Source of the DNA: Eriocheir sinensis
Lineage: Eukaryota; Arthropoda; Malacostraca; Decapoda; Varunidae
DNA: 64,000 bases
NCBI RefSeq assembly: GCF_024679095.1
Contig: NC_066518.1
Span: 7,289,110-7,353,109, forward strand
Reading direction: 5' to 3'
Shown here: in pieces, positions 13,601-21,918 of the stretch
Layout of the letters: each line of letters starts with the position of its first letter
Numbering within the stretch: position 1 is the first letter of the stretch
The notes under the pieces: model-generated
Told to the model about the DNA's origin: nothing
Databases searched by the model: none
The model's input: only the letters and a program-made list of their open reading frames with translations
Made by a program: the position numbers and the translations under genes

Positions 13601-15108
13601 CGTGGGTGGCGCTCATTGGTTACCTGTTCTAACTGTGTGTGTGTGGCGGCAGGTACGTGTCCAGGATCGAGGTGGACGGCGGCGTGCGGCAGCGGCTCCT
13701 GCAACACCTGGGCCAGTGCGTGTCAGGCCTCTCCACCATGACGCCCATGTCCTTCACCGCCATGGCGGGACTACCCATGCCCGTGGCCCACATGCAGGGA
13801 GGCGGCCTCCCCCCAGGGCCTCCCCCCAGCCTGCAGCAGCGGCCCGGAGACGTCAACAACAACCAGGCCAGGCTGCTGCACGGGTTGGTGGCCGCCAGGC
13901 TTGCCGCCGCCGGGGACGCCGCAGGGGCTGCACTGCTACTTCACGGCGGCCTTTCCCTCCTGGCCCACGCGTCTCCTCACCCACCGCCCACCTCCCAACC
14001 CGGCGCGCCACCCCCGCAAGGACCCGCCCCAGCCCCTTCGCCACAGGGAGGGCCTCCCCCTCCGCCGCCCCCGGTGCTGCAGCCCCCCGTCGTAAAGATT
14101 AATGACGGGGCGTCCTCGTCGGGTGAAAGGCCGCGTCCGTCTGCCTTCACGGCGGTGCGGCGGACGGCCTCACCTCCCAGGGCGCCGCTGGAGGTGTACT
14201 CGCGGCCTCACGACACCTCTTGCAACGCCTCAACACAGAAGGTCGTGGCCCCCACGGCCCGGCGGTACATCGGCCTGCCAGAGAGACGCCCCGAGACAGT
14301 GGTTCGTGCCCAGGTCGCTGTCCAGCCCGTCAACCTCGCTCTGTCAGCCCCGCGGGACACTGACAATCGTGCGCCGCTGGACTTCTCCTTCAGAAAACCT
14401 CCAATGACCAGACTAATGCCGCCACACTCCACGCCCCCGACACAGCCACAGCACCAACACAGCCACGGCCCCGCGCCTCCACAGACCGCCACAGCCACAC
14501 ACGGCCAAGACAAACCCAGAGACGCGCCCCATATTCCGTCACCCAAGTATGTGTCCGCCCTCGCCCTCTGCACCACGTACCGCCAGGCGCAGACACAGAC
14601 GGGCTCGCCGAAGCCGGAGATCGTTGCCGTCAAGAGGCCACTGGAGGAGCACGACACGCCGGGCCCCAGACCGTCGAAGATGCAGAGGATCGAGTACTCC
14701 CAGGCCCCGGGCCCGCCCATCACCATACACCTCACGCCGCCCAGCCAGCCCACCGACGCCTCGCACACCTCGCCGCCCCTGCACACCTCTCCTCCCTCCC
14801 AAAGAACACCCTCGTCTCACCTCACGCCTCCCTCACACACCACTCCACCTTCACACATGGGCTCCTCCTCTCTCCACCTCACACCCCCTTCATACACGAC
14901 GCCCTCCACGCACCTCACCCCGCCCTCCATCTCCTCACCCCAGTCCCAGGTGTCCTCGGTTGTGTCTCCAGGATCCCAGGCCTCCCCAGGACCCTCACCG
15001 ACGGACCAGACGACCCCCAAGAAAGTCAAGTCCGAGGGGAGTCCTTCTCCAGACAGACCCTCGACCTCCGCCTCCCAGGACGATAAAGACATGTGGAGGC
15101 CGTGGTGA
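3642..15108 (+). CDS. dpn: Deadpan-like HES-family bHLH-Orange transcriptional repressor (four exons)
   Basis: Nuclear DNA-binding repressor of the Hairy/E(spl) family; in insects Deadpan maintains neural stem cells and is a Notch target. Spliced CDS is 3642-3782, 5140-5235, 13338-13501 and 13653-15108, giving 618 residues with every junction GT-AG. Residues 1-47 hold an acidic run and the lead SKAELRK. The basic region (about 48-62) has the family proline in [13 protein letters not shown] runs to about 104, with [15 protein letters not shown] at 85-99. Orange spans about 119-156, with RYVS then VRQRLLQHL as in Deadpan. The tail is Pro/Ser/Thr-rich, has TPPS repeats at about 490-565, PLDFS at 375-379 and ends in WRPW (615-618), the Groucho-binding motif. 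The start is the first ATG after an in-frame TGA at 3609. The Deadpan call, rather than Hairy, rests on [14 protein letters not shown] and RYVS. It is longer than I recall for the fly protein because of the tail. Confidence 0.93.
3805..4266. repeat. ~150 bp direct duplication in dpn intron 1
   Basis: Copies at about 3805-3952 and 4118-4266 share CCTGTCAATCTTGT, AACGCGAAAACAC, ATGGCACTGAA, CTATTTCCTGATCTATCTGT and CGTTGACCTATCTTTC. The second copy runs directly into a dispersed element (4253-4382). The first copy changes sequence at the same point. Confidence 0.85.
4253..4382 (-). repeat. Dispersed A-rich-core element, copy 3
   Basis: On the plus strand: TTTCGGCCACTCCTCTAACT, AGGAGCAGTGAGTAGCGGGC, a T-rich core, then GCCCTTGAACTGACACCTC. 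Among the more complete members of the family. Confidence 0.8.
4489..4582 (+). repeat. Dispersed ~90 bp segment, copy B
   Basis: Near-identical to 2620-2712, including GAATGAACATGCATCGACAC, a shared GAGAAAGG stretch and the C-run tail. The following 300 bp is a pyrimidine-rich, degenerate C/T tract. Confidence 0.75.
5140..5235 (+). CDS. dpn: dpn exon 2 (basic region and helix 1)
   Basis: Exactly 32 codons, phase 0 at both ends, flanked by acceptor CCGCAG and donor GTGAGT. It encodes [15 protein letters not shown], then the rest of helix 1 to RKD. The downstream intron after KD is the most conserved intron position in HES genes. Confidence 0.95.
6033..6058. repeat. CCCCG pentanucleotide repeat
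   Basis: About five CGCCC/CCCCG units in a row in dpn intron 2; a similar C-rich pentamer run occurs near 1036-1055. Confidence 0.8.
6317..6358. repeat. TG microsatellite (~20 units)
   Basis: Uninterrupted TG dinucleotides in dpn intron 2. Confidence 0.95.
6620..7131. repeat. Microsatellite cluster TG, CA, CT, CTC, CT, CA
   Basis: Six pure tracts within about 510 bp: TG 6620-6641, CA 6711-6738, CT 6811-6882 (36 units), CTC about 6918-6963, CT 7001-7052 and CA 7084-7130. Long open frames across here are repeat artefacts (poly Ser/Leu, Arg/Glu, His/Thr). Confidence 0.95.
6677..6685 (+). promoter_or_regulatory. Su(H)/CSL-like site in dpn intron 2
   Basis: CGTGGGAAC is an exact match to YGTGRGAAM. 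It sits in the only non-repetitive island (6642-6710) between a TG and a CA tract. dpn is a known Notch target in flies, so an intronic Su(H) site is plausible but unproven. Confidence 0.3.
7699..7886. repeat. Short direct repeats around GACGTCACCTC
   Basis: GAACCGAGACGTCACCTCAA occurs at 7699, 7739 and 7853. The first two copies are tandem with a 40-bp period. CAT/CAC-rich simple sequence follows to about 8340. Confidence 0.85.
9426..9845. repeat. A/G-rich degenerate repeat (GAA/GAT/AAC triplets)
   Basis: About 420 bp almost wholly of AAG, GAT, GAA and AAC triplets on the plus strand, open in several frames on both strands. The predicted Lys- or Ser-rich peptides are composition artefacts. 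Confidence 0.8.
9850..9914. repeat. CT microsatellite (~32 units)
   Basis: Uninterrupted CT on the plus strand, directly after the A/G-rich tract. Confidence 0.95.
10559..10621. repeat. TG microsatellite (~31 units)
   Basis: Uninterrupted TG on the plus strand in dpn intron 2, preceded by CTGTCTG. Confidence 0.95.
12147..12285 (+). repeat. Dispersed A-rich-core element, copy 4 (longest)
   Basis: T-run, AACAGTAGAGGAAGCAG, A-rich core, AGCCCGCTACTCACTGCCCC, then GAGGAGTGGCCGAAAGATAG and GTCAATTTCGGGG. It shows that the family extends past GGCCGAAAG to at least AGGTCAA. Confidence 0.8.
12437..12484 (+). repeat. Dispersed ~45 bp segment, copy A
   Basis: Shares GGTGCTCATCTCCGTCGCA and TGGCCCTT with 59014-59060. 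No wider element structure is visible here. Confidence 0.7.
13338..13501 (+). CDS. dpn: dpn exon 3 (loop, helix 2, start of Orange)
   Basis: Encodes residues 80-133 and two bases of Arg134, from [15 protein letters not shown] through [14 protein letters not shown]. It ends at ACCAG before donor GTGAGG (13502), phase 2. The residues across this exon follow Deadpan closely. Confidence 0.95.
13653..15108 (+). CDS. dpn: dpn exon 4 (rest of Orange, Pro-rich tail, WRPW)
   Basis: Follows a 151-bp intron (13502-13652) with acceptor GGCAG. It encodes the rest of Arg134, then YVSRI onwards to WRPW and TGA at 15106. The exon is strongly GC-rich. Other frames stay open for 100-220 codons because of this composition and should not be read as genes. 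Confidence 0.95.
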
Positions 15109-15110
15109 GG

Positions 15111-15115
<5 letters not shown>

Positions 15116-15170
<55 letters not shown>
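15116..15170. repeat. CA microsatellite (~27 units)
   Basis: Starts eight bases after the dpn stop codon, so it should be transcribed in the 3' UTR. Confidence 0.95.
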
Positions 15171-15173
<3 letters not shown>

Positions 15174-15227
15174 GGAGAGAAAAAATCACAAACCATAATA
15201 TACTCATATGATATAACAACTCCTACG

Positions 15228-15233
15228 ATTAAA
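15228..15233 (+). terminator. Possible proximal poly(A) signal ATTAAA
   Basis: Variant hexamer 120 bp after the dpn stop. It would give a short 3' UTR without the K box, hairpin or AU-rich element. Confidence 0.25.
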
Positions 15234-15357
15234 GCAAGAAGTCCTACGAGGAGAAGAGGAAGAAAGACACCTCCTAGCCCTCCTCGATCCTTCTAACACA
15301 GCGTCCGGTGAGCGTGGCCCCGAGTGGTCCCTGTGACTCCAGATACTTAATCATCCC

Positions 15358-15363
15358 TGTGAT
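15358..15363 (+). promoter_or_regulatory. K box (TGTGAT) in dpn 3' UTR
   Basis: CTGTGAT pairs with bases 2-8 of the miR-2/13 family 5' end. K boxes are known in the 3' UTRs of Drosophila E(spl) and Bearded genes. Confidence 0.35.
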
Positions 15364-15697
15364 CCCGTGAACGACCGAAGCTGTGCCGGTGATTTTCGAT
15401 CTCAAAGTTGGAAACGAGATTAAAACGTCATTCGTGTCCCCTCAAACCCAAGATGCCACAAGGGCGTTATACTTACAAGGTTGTCTCTAACAGCTCAGGG
15501 CCAAAAGGTCAGCTAAGTGTCATTGTGACCTACCAAAGCTTGTGACTGGTTGCTGTGTGTGTTCTCGCCAAGCACACACAATTGACCCAGGTATGCAGAA
15601 AGATTCATGTTGAGTGGAGTTTATACCAAAGCTTGTGACAGGGGTTCCTCCTCGGCCAGTCTACCTCGACACTCTTACATCACGGTCAGGTCACAAC

Positions 15698-15735
15698 GCT
15701 GCCAGGCCAGCTTCGTGTGACGGAGGCCTGGCAGC
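15698..15735 (+). other. GC-rich hairpin in dpn 3' UTR
   Basis: GCTGCCAGGCC (15698-15708) is perfectly inverted as GGCCTGGCAGC (15725-15735) around a 16-base loop. It is too short for a miRNA precursor. In RNA it would form a stable 11-bp stem. Confidence 0.6.
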
Positions 15736-16540
15736 AGGTTATGGCTGAGTGATGTTCTTGCCTTCGATGATCGCGTGCTCCATATTATTAAACTCTTCGA
15801 TACCTTAGTGAATCTACTTAAAAAGTCTCTCGTAGAAGTTGAAAGGGTTTCCACTGGTGTGTTTCTTGACCCTGGCGGTAGTATTGGAAGGCCATGGACA
15901 AAAACAAAAACAAAAAAAACAATCATGAGAATCTGAAGTATCTCCTCTGTGGCCTTCAAATACAAGAGCCCGAAACGTTTGATAATACGCGTCCAAGCCT
16001 CCGTCGAGAGTTAGTTAGAGAGAGCGGGGATATTCTTGCTCTTTGGCGTTGGTCATCGTGTCTTATCCCTGGCCAGGTGCAGACGTTCTCCTTGGTATGA
16101 AGGAAACCCATTCATGAACCTCGCTGCTCTCAGAGGCAAAAACAGAGCTCTTCTTAAGTAACGCTCGTAGAAATGCGAGCTCTCTGTCTGATCCCTTGGC
16201 CCGGTGCAAAGCCATTCCCCTTCGCAGCCAGTCCTCTCGTGTGCCTGGATGTTCCCTCCCTACCGTCCGGTCACCGTCCGCCACGCATGCACCCGAGTCT
16301 TAAGTTTAGTGACAAGCTTAACCCAAGTCACTCCTGTCAGCAGTTCAGGCGTCGCCACGCACCTCGGCCGCAGGATCAAGGTGACACGCGTACGCTCGCT
16401 CATTCCCGCCAAATAGTTCTAGTGAGTCCAGCACGATGCCAGTTATAGTGGAATAGAAAGGTACTTACTTACCTATCAAAATTGTGAGGATAGTTTTAAG
16501 CTAGAGAAAGAAATAGTTCCTTATAAAAATGGATAAAAAT

Positions 16541-16549
16541 ATTTATTTA
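16541..16549 (+). promoter_or_regulatory. AU-rich element ATTTATTTA
   Basis: Overlapping AUUUA pentamers just before the distal poly(A) signal. They are consistent with a short-lived mRNA, as is usual for HES transcripts. Confidence 0.4.
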
Positions 16550-16602
16550 ATAGTTTATTTTTAAAGGCCAGTGAGGTGATGCATTTCACTGTTTCGTCTG
16601 TA

Positions 16603-16608
16603 AATAAA
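16603..16608 (+). terminator. Distal poly(A) signal AATAAA of dpn
   Basis: Canonical hexamer followed about 25 bp later by GTGTGTCC. The dispersed element at 16649 starts shortly after. Confidence 0.5.
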
Positions 16609-16648
16609 ATGTTATAATGAAGTGCTTTTTGTGTGTCCTAAACTTTTT

Positions 16649-16757
16649 ATTTATTTTATTTTTTACAGCAGAGGTGACAGTGCAAAGGCGTAAAAAAAAT
16701 AAAAATAATAATAATAATAATGAAAAAAAAAAAGCCCGCTACATACTGCTCCTAATA
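16649..16757 (+). repeat. Dispersed A-rich-core element, copy 5
   Basis: TTTTTTACAGCAGAGGTGAC, AAAGGCG, an A-rich core with AAT repeats, then AGCCCGCTACATACTGCTCC. Same layout as the copies at 12147 and 32081. Confidence 0.8.
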
Positions 16758-17251
<494 letters not shown>

Positions 17252-17720
17252 TTCTCACTTTTCACAGGACCGTTTCGTAACTTTATTTCGCTAGGTTGCG
17301 GCGGATACAGTTACATTCAACGACCTAACAACGACAAAACACACGAACGAGGGGGCTTTACCACCTTAGACTTCGATAAACCTTCCACATATACTTCTGT
17401 CGCGTCTGTCTCTTCCGTCCTATCACTGTCTGTTGCGTTAGGCTTTTGATATATGTTTTCCCATGCCTTCGAACGCTGTCTATCATCTTGTGTTAAATTT
17501 ATGTACTTTATATCATTGTTCGATTGGTACAGATTGTGTATGATAACTGTGATTCTTAAGTTCTTTGTCTCTATCAACGACTGCAATGAGACTACTTCTA
17601 AATACACTTGACTTGAATATTTGTCTGAGAGGCCATTTAAATTCTGATACTTCCATAAATGATGTTCTGTTCATTCTCCATTTGTATACTGCGAGAACGA
17701 CTGAAATATTTGTTTAATCT

Positions 17721-17990
17721 GTTTTCAATTTAGCGACGTTCATCATGGTTTTCAATTTAGCGACGTTCATCATGGTTTTCAATTTAGCGACGTTCATCAT
17801 GGTTTTCAATTAAGTGACGTTCATCATGGTTTACAATTTAGTGACGTTCATCATGGTTTTCAATTTAGCGACGTTCATCATGGTTTTCAATTTAGCGACG
17901 TTCATCATGGTTTTCAATTTAGCGACGTTCATCATGGTTTTCAATTTAGCGACGTTCATCATGGTTTTCAATTTAGTGACGTTCATCATG
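17721..17990. repeat. 27-bp minisatellite, ten copies
   Basis: Unit GTTTTCAATTTAGCGACGTT plus CATCATG, starting every 27 bp at 17721, 17748, 17775 and so on to 17964. Units differ by single bases (AGCGACG or AGTGACG). The period is a multiple of three, so it stays open as a nine-residue repeat, but there is no gene structure around it. Confidence 0.95.
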
Positions 17991-17999
17991 GTTTCTGCT

Positions 18000-18560
18000 T
18001 TTCATCTTTCTTTCTTTTTTTTTTTTTTTGTGTGTGTGTGTGTGGGGGGGGGGGGGGTAGTTGATTCGATGTTTTCCAGAGACGAGCATTAAGCCACGCA
18101 AGCAGATAACATGGGTTCCGGTGCATACTTCTTTCTCTTGTTTTCTTTATGCAACTTTCTGCTTGGATTTTTTTTCATCATTCGGAGGGACAGAGAGAGA
18201 AGCACGCCAACAGGGACCAAAGTGGAGGTATACCCGTTGACCTTATATGTTTTTCTCTTCTTCAGTTATGTCCGGATGGATTCTGGATGGACGAGTTTTT
18301 ATCACACTCATCTCCTTTTTTTCTTTTCATCCCTTCTCCTTCTCATTATTTTCTTATACCATCATCTACAATACAGCTGCAACCACCACCACCACCACCT
18401 CCTCCTCCTCCTCCTCCTCCTCCTCTACATCTCGCTCAGGTATACAACAATTAGTCTCTGCCTCACCTGCGTAACGGGATTCTTAAGCATTTCAAGGTCG
18501 TATATTAATAGAAACGTAAGTCAAACAATTAAGAAGAAGAAAAGAAAGAGGAGGAAGAGA
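18000..18560. other. Intergenic, no gene
   Basis: T-run, short TG tract and G-run at 18010-18057, then unique sequence and a CCT/CCA tract at 18385-18425. The 212-codon open frame from 18111 runs through simple repeats and matches nothing I recognise. Confidence 0.5.
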
Positions 18561-18570
18561 GGGAAGAGTA

Positions 18571-18712
18571 GTAACCATGGAAACAAGGAAGGACAGGCAA
18601 CAGGAAGCCTACTGGTTCATTACGAGGTTGGCGGAGGAGGAGTAACCATGGAAACAAGGAAAGACGGGCAACAGAAAGCCTACTGGTTCGTTACGAGGTT
18701 GCTATACTCTAG
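18571..18712. repeat. 71-bp tandem duplication
   Basis: GTAACCATGGAAACAAGGAA starts at 18571 and 18642; both copies also share GCCTACTGGTTC and TTACGAGGTTG. Confidence 0.9.
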
Positions 18713-19003
18713 TGATATGATCTGCTCGACGGCCACTTGGCGCCTGTAGAGGAGATCAAATCATCTTGGTACGTACGTTCAGTTTATGTCCCTCTATCCC
18801 AATGAAAAGAGGATGAGGATGAGGACGATGAGGTGGAAAGGAAGACGATTTTCGAAGAAGAGTCGAACAAGGAAAAAAAGAAAACTGTTCTCTAACGCGG
18901 TGAAGGGAGTCGACCTTGAGAACCGGAGGAAGAGGAGGAGGAGGAGGAGGAGGAGGAGGAGGAGCCGTTGTTGTTGCTACCTTGTCCTTGTACTTGTCTC
19001 TCA

Positions 19004-19005
<2 letters not shown>

Positions 19006-19049
<44 letters not shown>

Positions 19050-19110
19050 AGAGATTGTATTAATTTTGAGTTTCTTATAAAGTTTTAATCAATGCATGGT
19101 AATGATCCAA

Positions 19111-19182
<72 letters not shown>
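19006..19182. repeat. TG tract then CA tract, ~70 bp apart
   Basis: TG at about 19008-19047 and CA at about 19116-19182 are inverted relative to each other and could pair as a large hairpin in single strands. Confidence 0.9.
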
Positions 19183-19184
<2 letters not shown>

Positions 19185-19189
19185 TATAT

Positions 19190-20494
19190 ATCCCATCTCA
19201 ATTATCTTTCTCGGAGGAATTTTTTTTTTACTCCTGATGACGCCCGACTCGCCGCTCGTTACGTCAGCAAACCAGGTGCCTTTCCCAAGAGGTAAACACT
19301 TCCATCACGGCAGCTCGTTAGGAAGATGCAGTGGGCATGAAACTATATGATTTACCTCTATTCTTTGCTTAAACGTTTCAAGGTTCGTCAAGTCCCCTCG
19401 GAGAGTCTGCAGTTCACTAAATGGGAGAGGAACACCCCCCCAAAAAATACTAAGGAATACTAGTGTTGATTAAGTTGCAGGTAAAAATGCAGGTACACAC
19501 ACGTACACACACACCTGTTTCCGTTACCTGGGCGCGGCTAACCTTGCTCCCTCATCTGTTGCCATCCCTTGCCCCTTCTATGGGTGGCCTCCGGTAAGTC
19601 TTGTTTTGCAGGAGATTCCGAGTCGCACTGTCTTTCAAGAATATTAGAATTACATAACTATATATTTTTTGTGTGTATAAATGCGTGAATGAGATGCTGT
19701 TTTGGTGTGTAGATGAAGTAAATACCCACGAAGGACTGTAATATATAGCACGAGAAAATCCTTAGCCATCCCCCCCACCCCGAAGAAAACAAAACAACAA
19801 CAACAACAACAAAAGGAAATTAGGTTTATCATATTGCAATTCTGGTTTATAATAATGCAATTTAGACTTATATGAATGCAATTTAGCCTAATAATACTCG
19901 GCTGACTTGCAGTGGAGAAAAAAAATCTAGGTCTGAACGAATATTATTGTTTATATATTAGATAGAACATTAGTGAAGAGTGCGTGTGTGTGTGTTTGGG
20001 GGGGGGGGGGGGGTAAAATTCCTCTCACTCCATCTCCTCCTCCTGTCTTCCTCCTCCACCTCCCCTTTCTTCTCGTCCACCTTGCGTATGTTTTTGTTCT
20101 TACTGACGTTCTTGCTATTTTTTTTTGTCCTTCCATTCTTCCTGTCCTTATTGCATTGTCTTCGTTTCATAGTTTCGTTCCGCGAGACCTTTGATTACGC
20201 ACACCATGTATACCCTGACCAAATTAACGACTGTATCATTGCATTACACGGATGAGAATTAGCTGATGATTTTAAGGGTTTACGGACATGCATGGACTTT
20301 TAAATGACTCTTTTCATGTCGCCTGTTTTACGTGTATGTGTACTTAAACACACACACACACACACACACACACAACAACAACAACAAAAACCTGCGGAGG
20401 GGAAATATTACTTGCGTTTAGGCGTAAAAATGGGGAAAATATATTAATTAAGTAAATGATTAAAACGAAGAAAAAATAGTACAGCCGGCAGACA
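19190..20494. other. Intergenic, no gene
   Basis: Mostly unique AT-rich sequence with a short CA tract (20347-20372) and a G17 run near 19998. No coding signal seen. Confidence 0.5.
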
Positions 20495-20815
20495 GGAGCG
20501 GTTAAGGAAGGAGGAGGGAAGGAAGGAAAGGAAGAGAGCTTGTGAGGGAAGGAAGAGACTGATTAAAGAAGGAAACGAGGGAAGTGGGTAGGGAAAGAAG
20601 GGAGGGAGGGAGAGAAAGACTTGTTAATAAAAGGAAAAGAGGAAGAAGGGAAGAAAAAAAAAAGGAAGGAGGGAGGGAGGGAGAAAGGAAAGGAGGGAAG
20701 TGGGAAGGAAAAGAAGGAGGGAGGGAGAGACTTGTTAATGAAAGGAAAAGAGGGAGATGGGAAGGAAAGAAAAAAAAGGAAGGAGGAAGGGAGGGAGCTA
20801 AAGACTGCTTCAAGG
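20495..20815. repeat. Polypurine tandem array, ~111 bp unit
   Basis: GACTTGTTAAT recurs at 20618 and 20729 inside G/A-rich DNA, with a weaker earlier copy (GACTGATTAAAG). Nearly all purine on the plus strand. Confidence 0.75.
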
Positions 20816-21849
20816 TAGGATGGGTAAATAGGAAGTTATGAAGGAGTAGTATGACTAACTTAAGGTAGGATGGACAATAGCTAATTAAGGAAAAAAAAAA
20901 TAACATTGGTATAGAAAGCTAAATATAGATAAACAGATAGAAAAAAAAAGTTGTCTGCCGTTATTGCTACATAAACAAAATAAAGAAAAAGAAGAAACCT
21001 TGAAACAATAACACGGTCCTTGCCGCGAATGTTACGGGAGAGGAGAGACTGCAAGGGGCTGGGGAGGGAGGGAGAGGAAAAGGTAGAGAGGGGAGAGAGG
21101 GCCAAAGGAGGAAGAGGAAAGGGGGGAGTGTAGTCAGTGGGGAGAGCATGAAATCACGTGGACAGCGAAGTAAATAAAAACGACAGGCAGTGACGTGTAC
21201 ACAATGAGAGTAAACAGCGAGGGAGACAGAAACGTACAAACAGTGAAGCTAAAGAAATAGGAACAAGTAGAATAGGACGGACAGAAAAATGTAGAATGAT
21301 AATCGAGGAGGGGGAGGGGGTGAATACGGAACTAGTTAGGGAAGGGAGACGGGGAGGGCGTGAAGAAGGGGCGAAGAGGGGACAAGGTTACGAAACAGAT
21401 GAGCTGAGAATGTGGATGAAAGACAAGACGACCTGAGAAAAAAAAATAATGGGAAGATGGGTCAAGTTGGGAGGAGGGGAAGGAGGGGAGCAAGCTGCAT
21501 GAGGACGGTTGGTAGTTTGGGGGGCAGAGGGGGGAGGGGGAGTCGCCTGCTGGTGGTCATCCCTGCCTGGCTAGGGTGTGTCGGGGCGCTGACCGTCGAC
21601 CACGCCCGCCGCTCAGGGTCACGGTGCAACGGGGACTAACTCATCCATTTAGGCAACTTTCTGAGGTTTGATTTACGTGAAAACGGTGCGTGAGGCGATC
21701 GTGGGCCTGGTTACCTCTGTTCTTCGTATTTTGAGACCAGAGGTGCGCAAGGGAGAGGTAAATGAAGGGTTTGTGTTGAGTTAAGAGTCTTCGGTTCGGC
21801 AAAGGTGTGTGGCAAGACGGGGCGAGTGTGTGTGTGTGTGTGGGTCGCC

Positions 21850-21880
21850 TATATAAGCAGGCGACGGAGGGTCCTCTTCA
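21850..21880 (+). promoter_or_regulatory. TATA promoter of the cuticle protein gene
   Basis: TATATAA at 21850-21856 lies 30 bp before the A of TTCACATT (21880), an Inr-like start. The implied 5' UTR is only about 27 nt, typical of highly expressed cuticle genes. Confidence 0.65.
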
Positions 21881-21906
21881 CATTACCTCACACACTTGTC
21901 TGAGAG

Positions 21907-21918
21907 ATGCAGCTCCTC
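21907..21918 (+). CDS. Cuticle gene exon 1 (MQLL)
   Basis: Four codons ending at donor GTAAGT (21919). The intron is 385 bp (21919-22303). Chosen because it gives the exon-2 frame an ATG and a complete signal peptide; exon 2 alone would begin with GTG. Confidence 0.8.

Larger units (their letters stand above)
15109..16622 (+). other. dpn: Probable dpn 3' UTR
   Basis: Apart from a CA tract (15116-15170), this is unique sequence. It ends with an AU-rich element (16541-16549), AATAAA (16603-16608) and GT-rich GTGTGTCC (about 16631-16638), the expected order around a cleavage site near 16620. ATTAAA at 15228-15233 could give a much shorter form. Short open frames here do not resemble proteins. 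Confidence 0.5.

Noticed and set aside
14208..15211. Long frames in other phases of dpn exon 4
   Set aside because: They follow from GC-rich Pro/Ser codons; only the frame ending in WRPW continues the Orange domain.
18111..18749. 212-codon plus frame beginning with a hydrophobic stretch
   Set aside because: Signal-like start is from T-rich DNA; the body is simple repeats and a 71-bp duplication.
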